NCBI RefSeq assembly: GCF_008831285.2
Contig: NC_045145.1
Location: 18,598,802-18,662,801 of the forward strand
Direction of reading: 5' to 3'
Source: Nymphaea colorata
Taxonomy: Eukaryota; Streptophyta; Magnoliopsida; Nymphaeales; Nymphaeaceae
DNA length: 64,000 bases
Part shown: one piece after another, positions 44,823 to 59,153 of the stretch
Numbering within the stretch: the first letter of the stretch is position 1
How the letters are laid out: each line of letters starts with the position of its first letter
The notes under the pieces: model-generated
What the model saw: the letters and a program-made list of their open reading frames with translations, nothing else
The model's database searches: none
What the model was told of the DNA's origin: nothing
Program-made: the position numbers and the translations under genes

Positions 44823-47800
44823 ATGGGAATCGACTGCCTGGTTTTGGGTAACGAAAACCGGGAAACCCTAGGTCTTCTGTCGTGAAGATCTTCAAAAAGA
44901 AACCCTGAAACCATGGTTGGTGTGTGTTGTCGCAGGTGCGGGGCAGGAAGTCGGGAAGAGCTGCGCGGTGGTGACGATGGGCGGGAAGCGGATCATGTTC
45001 GACTGCGGCATGCACATGGCGTACCAGGACCTCCGTCGATACCCGGACTTCTCCTCCGTCCTCCGGCCCGGCGAGCCTCCGATCGCCTGCGTCATAATCA
45101 CCCACTTGTGAGGACTTCTTCTTATTGATTCTCTGTCTTCACGGTTGTAATTTTCCTGGCTGTGGAGAATGTTGTGGTAGCTGTAACCGTCCATTATGTT
45201 CTCTTGTGGGATGGCTCGTTTCAGCCATTTGGATCATGTTGGGGCGCTCCCTTACTTCACGGAGGTTTGCGGTTACAGCGGGCCTATCTACATGACGGTG
45301 AGCTTGTTCTCTCTGGTTAATGTTCTTGAACTTTAGCAAATTTTCGTTCGTAAATGTGGTGTTTGGAGGAGTTCATTTATCCATTACTCTAGATTGGGAA
45401 ATTAACGGGCTCCGTAGCGGGAATGGCATGTCTCTGCTTAGTTGTCCGGGAGAGGATTTATTCGTCGAGCAATGGCCAAACGAGGTGTTTAAATGACACT
45501 TTTCATTCACAACAAGTGAACAGTTGGCAAATAGATATTGCTGTTGCGCTGGATGAGTTGGTGGTTCTAGGCGCTTCAGAAAAAGGGAAACCAAGATCAA
45601 GATCTCTTAGTGATTTTAGTATGACCTGACTTTTCCACCTTCAGGAAGCTTGGCCTTGGTGGGTCACCGTCAAGGAGAAGATCTCGCATATTCGTGTTCT
45701 TCTTCTTCTCGTACTCGGTTGTCTACTTTTACTGTTTGATGAATGCTTTGGCTGTAAAGTTTCTTTCCACTCAGAGTTCAGACTGGTTTTTGACTCAACA
45801 ACTTCACCTTATCTTGTGCATACTATTAGTTTTCCACCTGAACCGTACCTGAATGGAGGTCATTACTAGACGGATACCGGGCTACTTGTGCAGTTCTTGG
45901 TCTAGGTTTCCGGAACCAGCTAACTTGAACATTGTAGTTACCTGACCCAGGTCATCTGCCTTAAACTAAGCACGGTTCCAACTTCCAAGTTCCAATACAT
46001 TAATAATCTCATCATCTTCGTCGACTGCCTGGATATATCCACAGGAGCTCTGTGGATGCTCGATAGTGGTTAAGATGATTACTTTGCGAAATGTCTGACT
46101 ATAATTAGAAGCCTCACTTGTTGCTTGCCTTGCTTTCTTGATTTTACGAACTTTGCTTTTGCCAGCAGTTTGGTTACAGTGGCACAAAGTTGGAGAACAA
46201 TCGATTATTGGAGAAGAGTTTTTTTTTTTTTTTTAAATTTTATATGTTGCTTACCTTTGTCTATTCTTCATGGTTTGAAATATCATTGTGATTGCCCATA
46301 CGGTGCTTAGGTTTAGATATTTTGACCTAAAGGCTAAATTCCACTTATTTTTCTAGATTTTCTATTTTTTATGTCTTTCCGGAGTTTGATATTTATAACC
46401 TTGGAAAAATCTTCAGAATTATGTGTGGGCACAATTATGTTTGTTCGTTCGCACATACATGAAGAGGTTTTGCAAAATGATACTAGTTTTCCTCATGTAT
46501 TGCAAAATAAATATTAATTGGCCTCATGTATTATGAAATGTTTTTCCACATGTATCTCGTATGTACTTTTTGTGTGCCTTTGTGTGCTTGTTGAATGACT
46601 TCCGTTTGTATATTCCCATGGTTAGGAATATTATTGTAATTTGTGACCACTCACAAGGTGCTTATCTACCAGCATTTTGATATAAAACCCTCTAGGTTTT
46701 CCTAGATTTTTACATTCTTATGTCGTTCCTGAGTTTGGTAAATTACCTTCATTAATAATCATTGGAAAAATCTTCAAAATTACGTTTGGGAATGATTGTC
46801 TTTACTTGTTCACACATACATTAAAAGCCTTTGCAAAATGACATTAATTTTCCTCTTGTATCTACTCCATGTGTCTCTATGTGTGTGTGTGTGTGTTTTG
46901 TGTTGTATGTATGTATAATTTGAATGACTTTTATAGCATAAGCATTCCCTTCTAGAAGATGTTCATTCATTATGGAAAATAAGTTTGGATAGCTCCTCTA
47001 TTTTTCTTCAAATCAAAATGTGAATCTATAGCGCACCAAGAAAAAATTATAAAAAGTTCTGTGTTTGTATAATTGGTTCAGTATCCAACCAAGGCTCTAG
47101 CACCTTTGATGCTCGAAGATTTTAGGAAGGTTATTGTTGATAGAAGAGGGGAAAAGGAACTATTTACTGCTCAACAGATTCTGGACTGCATGGGGAAAGG
47201 TGATTTTTTCTTACAATAATTGATGGGCATTTTATGTGTTGTCAACCTTTTTTGTTGGGTTTTGTTCTATGTTGTTAAGGCCTCGCCTAGGTGTGGACTA
47301 AGCGTGAGTCCACACCCGTCGCCCAAGTCCACCACTTAGGCGATGGGATATGTGTTGGCGCCTAGGCTGGTGCCTAAGCTCGCCTAGGCTCCAACATGCC
47401 TAGTCCATGGGAAAGTGAAAAGTCACCTTCCCTTTCAATTAAAGTTTCTTAATTGAGTATATATTGTTATGTACTTTGTGTTGTATTAATTACTTATTTT
47501 TATGTATTGTTATGTTGTTATATGTATACACTGTTAGTCACTAGTTTGTTATATAGTATTGGGATACCTCATACCTGTTATATGTAGACATTAGTATGGT
47601 TATGTTATGTACTCATATCATATAGTTATATGTATTGTTAGTTTATAGTACCTGTTATAAACTTGTATGTATATACTATTATGTTAAATTGTATTGTAAT
47701 ACAATTTGTTCCTGTTATATGTATGGTTTATATGTGTCATATGTATATACTGTTATATATAGTCTGTTATACCTGTTATATAGTATTGCATCAACCTATT

Positions 47801-50800
47801 ATATGTATATACTGGTAGCTTGTTATATAATATGTAGTATTGTGATACCTGTTATATGTATACGTTAGTATAGTAATGTACTTATATGTATTGTTACTGT
47901 TGTGTACTTATATGTAGACTATTATGTATTGTTAGTCTTTTTTATTATATTATGTCTTTCCTTAAGTACAGATGGAGTAAAGCCTTCCTGCGGATTTACA
48001 TTTCTTTTTCTAGAGATTAGGTTTAGTTTTTTTTTTCCTTGTATTAGATTACATTTAGTGAGTAATGTTAAACTTCTTCTATTGATTTTACATATTCAAT
48101 GAAGTAAACAATTAACTTTTGATTGTTTAAGTTGATTATGCTTGTTATATTACTACTCTCCACATTTCAAATATTAGTAATAGTTAATCAAATAACTTGA
48201 CATATTAACATAACTAAATTTAAAAAAAAAAATTGGTTGCCTTTTTTGCCTAGGCCTCGCCTAAGCCCACCTAGGTGCTAGCTGCTTCCCTTCTCCCTGG
48301 CAGTGTCTGGGCGACTTGACAACATAGGTTTTGTTGACAAATGAATGCCTTGGGAAATTTCTTTCATCTCAACTGGGAAAAGGAGAAAGAAAAAGTTACA
48401 ATCTATCATACTGTTTCTCTTTTTGTTTCTAATGAAGCTGCTAATATCTGATTCTTTACATGGCTTTTCATCAGAAAAGCAACCTTAAGTAAAATTACAT
48501 GCAAATCATTATATGGATGATTTTCTTGATTCATTAACTGGTACTTGATTCTTGTTCATTAACTGGATGGCCTAGAAACAGGTCTCCCTTTTTTCCCCTT
48601 TTTTCTCTCATCGAAGAGCTGCTAGATGACTAACAAAATGTGATGGGTGGGAAAGGATGTAAAAAATTCTTCATTCAACAGAATCAATCGGAGTTAGTAG
48701 AACCTACCTATTATGGATGACCAATGGGGAGGCCACACAGTTGGGGAGTCAATCCATTCTATATAGTCTGCCTCCTCTTGGCTCATCTTGACCTTTAGAA
48801 ATTGATTTTCTATAGGAGAAAAAATGTCTGTTATTTTCACTTTGATACTATTTTAACTGTCATGGAAATGCTCTCCTTAGACTGATGGACTTGTTAATTT
48901 CTTGTCCTCAAAAGACACTAAATAATTATTTTTGCTGTACAGTAATAGCAGTGGACTTGCGGCAGACAGTGCAAGTTGATCCAGATATTCAGATACGTGC
49001 ATATTATGCAGGACATGTATGTTATGTTATCTTCATTTATCTAATTTGTATCTATAGATTCTTAATTTTATGTCCTTGGGCAACTTTGGAAGGCAGAAAA
49101 GGGCATCAAACGGTGCCCCTCTCTCCCACTTTTTGTTACACCCAGGGGAGAAAATGTGGGTTACCCATGTGAAAATGGGGGCTTTTGGTGGAGGGACACC
49201 CTCCACCGTGCTTGAACGTGACCTGCAAGGTTAAGACTTAAGACAAACGGTCTGCTCATACCATTTATTTCCACCATCAAACATGCCTTCAGAGGATCAT
49301 TAAGTTCCTCCTGTTAATTTGGTGGCTTTGGGTGGATATTATTGCTTCACCAGTAGAATTTCACCCTGAAATTGCAATCCTGATTGACAGAACTTTGCTC
49401 CAAGTTAAGCTCCAATTACAGCATCTTAACTGAGAGACTTTTTGTCTTGACCTCAAATTGTGTGTACTATGCCTTTGTATGAAAGAACAATATTAACATG
49501 GTGAAGCCATAGTTTTAGTCTTTTAGACCTTTCTGCCAGCGAAGTTGGACTCACCAAAACTGCACAAGTCAGCATGACCATGGTCTATAAACATGGGTGT
49601 GGTTGCTGGTGCGAGTGCAAGTGTGGGTGTTGCACGTTTTCAAAAATCATTGATATATACTGTGCTTTTTGTGAAAAGGTTAACGTTAAAAAAAAATTGC
49701 AAAAAAGACATGTTTTCTTGAAAGACCTTGTAATAAATTTAATACATTATTATCACACTTTCGTTTTTGCATCTTTTCCTATGTTTTATTTTTATCTTTT
49801 TTAACACTAATATAATCATGGGCTTTAAAGTTAAATTAAATTATCTGTTATCATTTTTATCATCATTGAAACATTATGTTTGTCATTTTATGTAGTTATC
49901 TTTTGTGTCTTTCGATTGATTTCTCATTCATTTTGTGTCTATCTAATTTTTTGGATTTTTATTTTTAAAAGAATTTGTTGAGTTTTTCCAAGAAAAAGTA
50001 CCAAAGAAAAACCTTGCCGTTAATAAGCTTGTTATTATATTAGAAGAGAATTTCAAGACGGTAAAAAATTAAAAAGAGAGTTCATAAACTGGGCCTCGTT
50101 TGGAAATGATAATAAAAGAGAGGTTTAAAACGAAAAAGAAATTTATAAGGACCCTAATCCTTAACATGATCTGCTGCATCTTCTCCTGCTGATAGTTGTA
50201 CCTTCTGTTCCTCCACCTCGGCTTCTCCTCCTCCTCCTCCCCTTTCTTCCTGCGATATTCTTGTCTGTAGGGGCCACAGTCAAGCAGCACCCAAAATGGT
50301 GCATCCATGCATTATGCTATGGTATGGGTGTAGCAACTAACAAATTATTTTTTTCATCAAATTGTTGATAGAGCAATAGCTTGTTCTTTGTTAATTTTGT
50401 TGTTCGTAGACAATCAATCTTTCGATAGCACACATGTACAATGCAAACAAAGGGAAAATAAAGAACAACATAAAAAGTGGAATATTTGAAATATATTAGA
50501 GAAAGCCCGAATGAAAATATATACATTTATCTCTTTTTTTTTTTCAAAAGTAAGTCTTTGGAATTTCCTTGGGACCCAAACTAGGCGCGATTTAATGTAT
50601 ATTTTTTTGTGCAAGACATGATAACAGGGCAACTTTCTTATGAATATTCCAGAATATGTATGCTCAATACATTTCTACTAATTTTGGAAATTCACGGTAA
50701 GTCTTTGGAATTTCCTTGGGACCCAAACTAGGCACGACTTTAACATCAACTAGCTCCCTTTTGGTTCCTAGTCTGTCAACTAGCGATTTTGACTAAAATA

Positions 50801-53800
50801 AGTTATGAGGCCTAGTTTATTAAGTCTTGTATATGGTCTTTAAATTTTAATAGTTTTTTAGAGCCTTTTGGAGGATCAAGAAAAAATAGAAGACATTCAT
50901 TGGATCGTTGGAACTTATCACAAAATTATTGCTTGATTACTGTATCTTTTGTTTGTTTCACTTGCAGATTCTACTTGAATGAACATCTTTTTCAGTCATA
51001 TCTACTGTTGTGTTGGGAATTACCTTGGCACAATGTTTTGTTACAAAATCTGTTGAACATGCTTGTGCCTTTTGTATTTAAGGAAATGGTATATCATTAA
51101 GGATTATTTATTACACTTTGTACTGCAAGGTCCTTGGAGCAGCAATGTTCTATGCAAAAGTTGGAAACAGTAGTGTTTTGTATACTGGAGACTACAATAT
51201 GACACCTGACAGACATCTTGGAGCAGCCCAGGTTGATCGTTTGCAGCCAGACCTACTCATAACTGAGTAAGAAATGATGCTGTAATTTATGCATCATGAA
51301 TCATTGTCTCCATTGGAATTATAACTTTCATCTTGTCTCATGCTTGAGTATCTTAGAAACTTTTGGTTACTTGAAAATGTGTTCTTTTCATTTTCATGGA
51401 TATGAACTCTGATAATTAATTCCCATTGACATCAATGGGTTAATAACCCTGGAGTTCTCTTGGCAAACAATGTAACACAGACAGCCCTGTTTAGGGGGAG
51501 TACCCCTGTTGACACTGGTACTGGTACTAGTACTGTGTCGGAGATGGTGCTGACAGTGTCGGTGTAAGGTCAAAGCACCCAGGCCCGTGTCCATCCTTTT
51601 TGGACTATGTCAAAACTGACCTTTTTGTCTTAAAATTGAGGCTTTTTTTAATCCTATCATGTATATACAATTATACATATAACCATTGTTCTACTTACAT
51701 TTTCTTTGAGTTCCTAGATAATATAAGTTTATAACAAGGTTTTGCAGTCGCGTATGCTGAACTTTTTATGTTATATATATATACCCCAAACCCACATTTT
51801 TGAAAATGCTCCGCACCCATACCCATATGTATGTGACATAGCTGACAAGTGAAACTGGTGGGACCAACTAAATCTGCATTTTCGTGGAAGGGTTCTCTGG
51901 AATATGAAGTCTGAACCAGTCTTATAGAATTAGCTGGGTTGCAGATTCAGTGGCTGTCGGCTGATTTAATGACATAAGCTGAATCAGCAAAAATTATTAT
52001 TATGTTATTTAAATAGAAAATTTAAAGCAAGTGAACTGTAGAAACTGTTTAAAAATGATAAGAAATGAATGGTGTATGCCACTTGGTACCGTGGAACTGT
52101 CTGGTGAAACAAATTGGTTAGGAATCATGAATCAACTGATTCGGGCTGTTTTTTCAGAACATTATTCTGATCGTTGTAGGGATATATTAATGAAATATTA
52201 GGCATCTGTGCTCTTACATTCAACATATGTTAGATTATCGGCCAGTTTCTGTATGGAGTCCTTGTTTTGTTTTCTTAGGGGAATGTTTGTTCATGCTCTT
52301 TTTGATGTGATATGCATTAGAATTTGCCTTTGGTGACATGCTACTCTTTTATAATTCTCTTTTATGTCATATTTGTCTCTCTCTCTTCTTGGATCTTCAC
52401 ATTCACTGTTTGAGTTGCTTTGCACACACATCACATACTCCAATTGTTATATCTGCATTTGATGATGTAGAAGGATTCTTATCAATGATGATATTAGGAC
52501 AGAGTCGAGAGACTAAGGCTGAAGCTATGGCAAGACATGATGATGTCAGTTCAAGAGAGCACTCCATATTCAGCACTGGGTCATTGGTTGGTAATTGTAG
52601 ATCCTTTTGAAGATTTAAAGCCAAATGTTTATGACTATGACTCAATGACGCTAAAAGTTTGCAGTAACAGTAAGCAATTCATGGAAAAATAAGAGCTATT
52701 AACCTTTGGGGAAGAATTCTAGAAAACTGCATCTGGAAACAAGTATCCACTTGTTGGATGCACACAATCTCTGTTGAATTTCATCTAAGGACTACACAAG
52801 ATAATTGAATATCTTTGGGATTTTACGCTCTTGGGCGTGCGACATGACCTTTCGGGTAGGTCCGGTTTCCTTGTAAGAAACAAAAAATATTGGACTGCCT
52901 ATTCATTTCAATTATTATGGAAAATATGCAATCTGATATGGGCAATACAAAATTATTTTCTGCTTGAATCATTGTAGTACTGCTGCAAGCAATTTTCTTT
53001 TTTTAAATACATTTGATTGACTTGATTCTTCTGGAAGAGGCTCCTTCTCTAGATTTATATCCTACGCAGATTAACGTTTTCAGCAATTGTCCCTCCCATT
53101 TACTTCTAACTATCTATATCTATATATGCCATCTTAAAAGTCTATGTCATCATTTCAGATCCACGTATGCAACAACTGTACGTGAATCAAAGCTTGCACG
53201 TGAACGGGAATTTGTTCAGGCGGTGAGATATTGGTTAAGCTGTAGGGTTGTTTGGCTTTCCAACTTTTAAATATGTCTGTCTTTCTCTCTCTATATATAC
53301 ATTCTGTGTCTTTCTTATGCACAAACCATACAGGAACATATAGACACACACACACACACACAAAATATTAGCAACATTGTTGATTGTCATTTGCTCTGTA
53401 TGTATTTTCTATTTTTCTCATTTGACACAGACACATGCACAGAGAGAGAAAAAATATCTTACAGATGATCTTTAAATTCAGAAACTATGTTACTTGCTTG
53501 AACCAAGCCAGTCTATAGTTAAAGGGTGCACACACAAGAGAATTTGAAATGTGTACAACTTTTTATGCATCTTAACTGTTTCTATTTTGGACAAGCAAGT
53601 AATGAACTGTTGCCGTTGTGAACCCTTGGTGATCTGTTATACTACAGAAAATCCAAGTCTTTGAAAATACTTGTTCAATATCTTCATTTTGTTGAATAGT
53701 GTCGCATTGCCACTTAATACTTGTCAAGTGCTCTTCCTTGAGATGGGACAAGCAGACAAGGCTATGAAAAATGGAGATTCATGTGTTTCTGGTTTACAAT

Positions 53801-55562
53801 GTTTGTCATAGTATCCAGTGGCTTCTTGAGGATCATCAGCAGATTATGTTCTTGGGCTTTAACTGATTGGAATTTTAGTTGCATATCATTCTTTTTGATA
53901 CATGATCACATGATTTTGCCATATTTTAGTGCACATAAGCATGAAGATTATTTTTAGTGTAAACTGTTTTCAGATATGATTAGGAAAAGAGTTGTATAAC
54001 ATATGCTCTGCAGATTATATTGTTTGAAGTTTGAACATAGATTTCTATTGGATTCCTATGTCTGGCTTGGGTTTGAATTTCCTGCTGTAGAGAGTAACAT
54101 ATTTCCCTGTTTGGATGATAAAATAATGTTTATTGCCTTCCAGGTTCATAGTTGTGTAGGAGCAGGAGGAAAAGTATTGATTCCTGTATTTGCTATGGGA
54201 AGAGCACAGGTAATGGGTGGTTCTTTGTTAACATGTTCACTGGGCCTGTGAGACAATCTATGTCACACAGCCACTAACTCTTTTTTTAAGGCATCAGCTC
54301 TTTCGGGATTTGCCATGGACCTGATTATTTACCATGTGGAACTGTCAGATCACATTTATCTCTGCAGTCATGTGTTTTAGATAGTGTTTGCTCCCCCAGA
54401 ATCAGAATTATGGAATGAGCACTCTAGAATTTTGATTCTGGAAAAAGTGAAATGGAATCTTGATTCCTCATGCCAATACCATTTTGTGTTTGCATGTTCG
54501 GAATTGGATTTCCTGGAAATTTATTTCTGTGTTGGATGGGCATGGATGGATGAAAAAGAGAACCATTGGAAACTAAAGCACGGTTTTGAATTTTTTTAAA
54601 AACTATGGGTTATTGTTGTAATGGTTTATAAAGGATTAACATTATTTCCAAAATTTCTAAAAAGTGGTGCGATGTCGAAATAATTTTTAAAAAGGGTGCC
54701 GTACCATTTTGAAATATTGTTAAAATTTATAGGGTAGACTTGAAAAATTTCATAAGCCGATTGACGTTTTTTTTCATTTTGATTTTCCTTTTCTCTCTCT
54801 TCTCTCCAATCTTTTCTTTCTCTCTCCAATTCCCGTGACCGGCAATGCGTTGGAACTGATCATGGTTTGGTCATTAGTGTCGCCGAAGGGTTGGTGGAAA
54901 AAATCCAATGCTAGGGAGGTGAGTTTCTCATATTCTTTTTCATTTTTTTATGCTGAAAATGAAAACCATGATTGCCATTGTCATCAACTGTTGTTTTTTC
55001 ACTCTCTCAAGTCTCTCTTCCCTTTCTTACACTCAACGAAGACCCTCTGCGATGTCGAGGGTCTCGGTCGACCAACCAAAAATTGTCAAGTGTCAATGCC
55101 TCGTGAGGATTTTAGAGCTCTCTTCTATGTCACCTGAGTGCAGGTACCGGAGCGGCACATCCCAAAAAATTTAGGTGCGGCGGTGCGGTAAAGGTATTTT
55201 ATTATTATTATTATTTTTAGTTTATTATATATATAACAGAATAAGCATGTATATATTATTATTACAATTTAGTTATTAATGTATATAATATACTTGAATA
55301 ATTGTATTGCATAGGAAAATATCAAAACAACATATATTATATAAGCAATTTACTAATATGACATTCTAACTAGGCTCGGGTGTGAGTTGGTGCCGCACCC
55401 ATGTCCGGTGTGCACCCGACTCGATGCGACTTGGGTGCAGTAGTAAAATAGAAGAGTCCGGGTGACTTAGGCTCTCCCTCTTTCTACCCAAGAGGGTTTT
55501 ATAACTTCTTTCTCTCCCTCTCTCTGCTCGAGCTTTTCCTTCACCAGATGCATCCTTGTTTT

Positions 55563-55593
<31 letters not shown>

Positions 55594-56469
55594 TTCATAA
55601 CTGATAGGACTGCTGAAGCTGCCCCTGTAGCCAATGTTGTAGCGTCGTACAATGATTCAAAATTTTGATCGGTGGATCATCTTCACACCCCTTTGTGTGG
55701 GACGAACATTCCAGAATGAAAATTCCGGTTCCCCGACCAACGACTAGAAATTCTGTCCTCAGTTTGATAAAGCCCGGATGGACCCTGAAAATTTGATTTT
55801 TCATTTTGGGTACACACTGCATTTCCTGGCCTTCAAACGTGCCCTTAAGGATTCAAACTTCTAATTTAGCTTGGACTTTTGGGACATGTAAAGCTTCCAA
55901 AAACAGGAAAAAAGAGCTTTGAAAAGAAGTGATTTTAGTTTTTGTTCTTGTCTATTAGAGTTGTTAGCTAAGTTACTTAGACGCTACAATTTGACTGCCG
56001 CACTCGTGTCGACATGACTCAGGTGCGGGTGTGGTTTAGATTCGCACCCGACTCGGGTCAACAAGAGTCGGGTGCGGCTGACCGCACTCGATCATTTTTG
56101 TCTATTTTGGACACACACCTGAGTTGTGTTTGACTCGAGTTGGGTGCCGTCAAACCTCGTCAAGTCTATTTTTCTCTTTTTTTGATATTTTGTTTATTTT
56201 AAAAAATTTTAACGTTAAAAGGAGGCTTTAACATTTTTTTTCCATTTCTGTGTTCTGTCATGGTTTTGTTGTTTTTTGTTTTTCTTGTTTAATGTTTGTA
56301 CTTTGTAAGCATGTTAATGCTTAATATGTTACGTTCATATACACAATACATTATAACTAATAAGTATGTAATATATAATATTCATATATAATTTATCCAT
56401 AAAGTGTGTAGTGTAGAATGTATAGACTATGGTGTATACTCTAAATTTCTTAATTCTTATATGTGTGTG

Positions 56470-56518
<49 letters not shown>

Positions 56519-57219
56519 TATAATAATAAATTAATAATAACAAATAAATATTCTCGCCACACCTAAATTTTTGGGGATGTGCCGCACCGGCGCCCGCACC
56601 CCGCACCTAGGTGACATAGCTTGTTAGATGCTTGTGTCTACTCTATTGGTTGTATTTGAAGTCACTATGATTATTGGCTGAAGTTGCTGATTACAGAATG
56701 TCATTAGCAGCAACTGTTTTTCTATTTAATGATTGAAAGAATCTCGTTCATTAGGAATTGTCTGCTGTTTGTTTTTCTTTTAGAACTCAAGCAAATAATT
56801 AATCTTAAATATGTTGTCATGTAGGAACTCTGTATACTGTTGGATGACTACTGGGAACGTATGAATTTGAAAGTTCCTATTTACTTTTCTTCTGGTAAGT
56901 TCAAGCCTGCAACAGTGATTCATGTTTGTGGTAAAGCTTATGTACATTGATAGGTTCTGATACATATCATTTATGGCTTGCTTGTCTCACTCATTTAAGC
57001 AAAGTGTGGTGATTTTAAACTAGAAGAAACCAATAGTTCATAATTCCAGCGACTACTGCTATTGGGTCATTGAGATCCTGTAAATGGATGCATAGTGGTT
57101 GTCAATGTGGCTTAAAGGAAATAATAAAATAATTCAAAGTTTTATTCTGAGTTCAGTGAGAAGATCATTGGTGTTTCACATCTGGTGAAGCTGCACCTCT
57201 ACAATATTACCTCTAGTTC

Positions 57220-57269
<50 letters not shown>

Positions 57270-59112
57270 GGATGTGGATCTCCCCAGCCATCTGGATGCT
57301 CCAGCTCCTCACACACACATCCTGATGATGTGGATTTCCCCAGCCATCCATATGCTTTGGCCTCTCTCACATGCAACCTGTTGCATTGCATTGGGCTGCA
57401 TGTGTGAGAAGTCGGAGCATCCGGACGGATGAAGGATTTCAGCTCTTTATATATATATATATATATAATTAACTGCTGCTTAATTATTTTAAACAGTGTC
57501 AGGGTGTCTTCATCTTTTAAAGGCAATACCCTGTGTCGTTCTTTTTGAACACCCTGGCCATCCCTTCTAAAACGACAATCAGGAATGACCGGGGTTGTCT
57601 TTTATGAAAGGACGACCAGAGTGTAGTTCCCCAAACCAAGAGTGATAGAGAGTGTCATGCATGACTGTGGCTTGAAAGAGGGAGAGAGATAGATGGGAGG
57701 GAAAGAAGAAAGAAAAGGAAAAAAAAAAGAGGGAGAGAGAAGAAAAACGAGAAAGAAGAAAGAGAGAAATGGAGGGACACATGTTGAAAAAGAGAGATGT
57801 GTGTTGGAAAAAGGACATGCTTGTCTTTTTTTTGGACACTTATATTTCAAAAATGGCATGCCCTAGACATGCCGACACATGTCGGTGTAGGACACAACCC
57901 AAGCCAATACTTCATGTTCTTTTAAGTGTTCATGCAACATAGAGTTGTCATTTATTCTGATTCCTTAAGTTTGGAGCTTTCTCCCTTCTGAGCTGTACTG
58001 ATCAGATGTTATTTGCCAAATTCCAATATAAACAGCTAGAAGATATAATTCAGTTTATGGAGATATTAGCAGTACACTTGATTATTCAACAACTCAATTC
58101 TGTAAATTATTTTTGTGGCTTATTGTTCTTAAATTTTGTTTATTTTCAATTTCAGGTCTGACCATACAAGCGAACATGTACTATAAGATGCTTATTGGAT
58201 GGACTAACCAAAAGGTCAAGGATGCATGTGTTACACACAATCCTTTCGATTTTAAACATGGTGATTTGTCTACAGCATAAGTTGATTTAATCTTATCTGT
58301 ATCTAGCACCTTAGTTTTTAACATATTGCTTACCGTACGAGGATAATAAAGTATGTTTGTTACACTTGTTTCTGTTAAATTACAAAGTTTGGATTGTTGT
58401 TTACCTAAATATGTTTTTATTTTTTTAATGATGCAAATTTTGGTTCTGCAGTTCGCGATTTTGAGCGCTCTCAAATCTATAATCCTGGGCCATGTGTTCT
58501 CTTTGCTACACCTGGGATGCTCACTGGAGGGTTTTCTCTTGAAGTCTTTAAGCAGTGGGCTCCTTCTGAACAGAATCTGGTTGCTCTGCCTGGGTAAAAT
58601 TTTCTCTTACTCCTGAAGTACAGATGGTTGGTTGCACTATCTTCGATATAAATGACCGCTTAAGATCATAACCACATGTTTGATTTTCTTTTATGGGTCC
58701 AATTCTTGATAAGTAAATGCAATTCAAGTAGTTCTTTTAAAAAATTATTGGCTTAGATCCTCATATAGTTTTACTGCATACAAGCAGCCTTGTTTTCTAT
58801 ATTATGTTTTATGGTTGGATCTGTGGAAAATATGAGTGTCTTCAGTATATCACCAGTGTTCAGTACATAGCCCTGAAATTGGTGAAGTACCATAGCATAT
58901 TGAAGTTATTTGTTTGAACTGTGAATGTTTTGTTTCTATTCTCCATGTCTATGTTTTCCGGAGGAGTATCTGTCCTTGATTTGAGTTCTTCATTGTGTTA
59001 TTTTTTCAGTTATTCTGTTGCTGGAACCATAGGCCATAAGCTGATGTCAGGAAAGCCAACACGGATTGATTTGGATAAAGATACACATATTGATGTTCGG
59101 TGTAAGGTATTG

Positions 59113-59153
<41 letters not shown>

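Larger units (their letters stand above)
54210..56824 (+). other. CPSF73-II 2.6-kb transposon-rich intron
   Basis: Joins MGRAQ to ELCILLDD in frame. It contains two hAT-like elements (55125-55470 and 55968-56619). DNA of about 250 bp from 54830 resembles neither; its origin is unclear. An (ATT)n run lies at 55564-55592. Confidence 0.75.
56895..58155 (+). other. CPSF73-II 1.3-kb intron
   Basis: Joins PIYFSSG to LTIQANMYY. It carries the (TA)n-bounded element and the partial hAT-like copy back to back. Remaining sequence unremarkable. Confidence 0.75.

Noticed and set aside
55125-56619. A single composite transposon made of elements A and B
   Set aside because: The outer flanks (GCTCTCTT and CTTGTTAG) do not match, while each element alone has its own near-matching 8-bp flanks.
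57579-57859. 85-86 codon - strand frames rich in Phe/Ser
   Set aside because: They read the CT/GA-rich interior of a transposon remnant and are compositionally biased.
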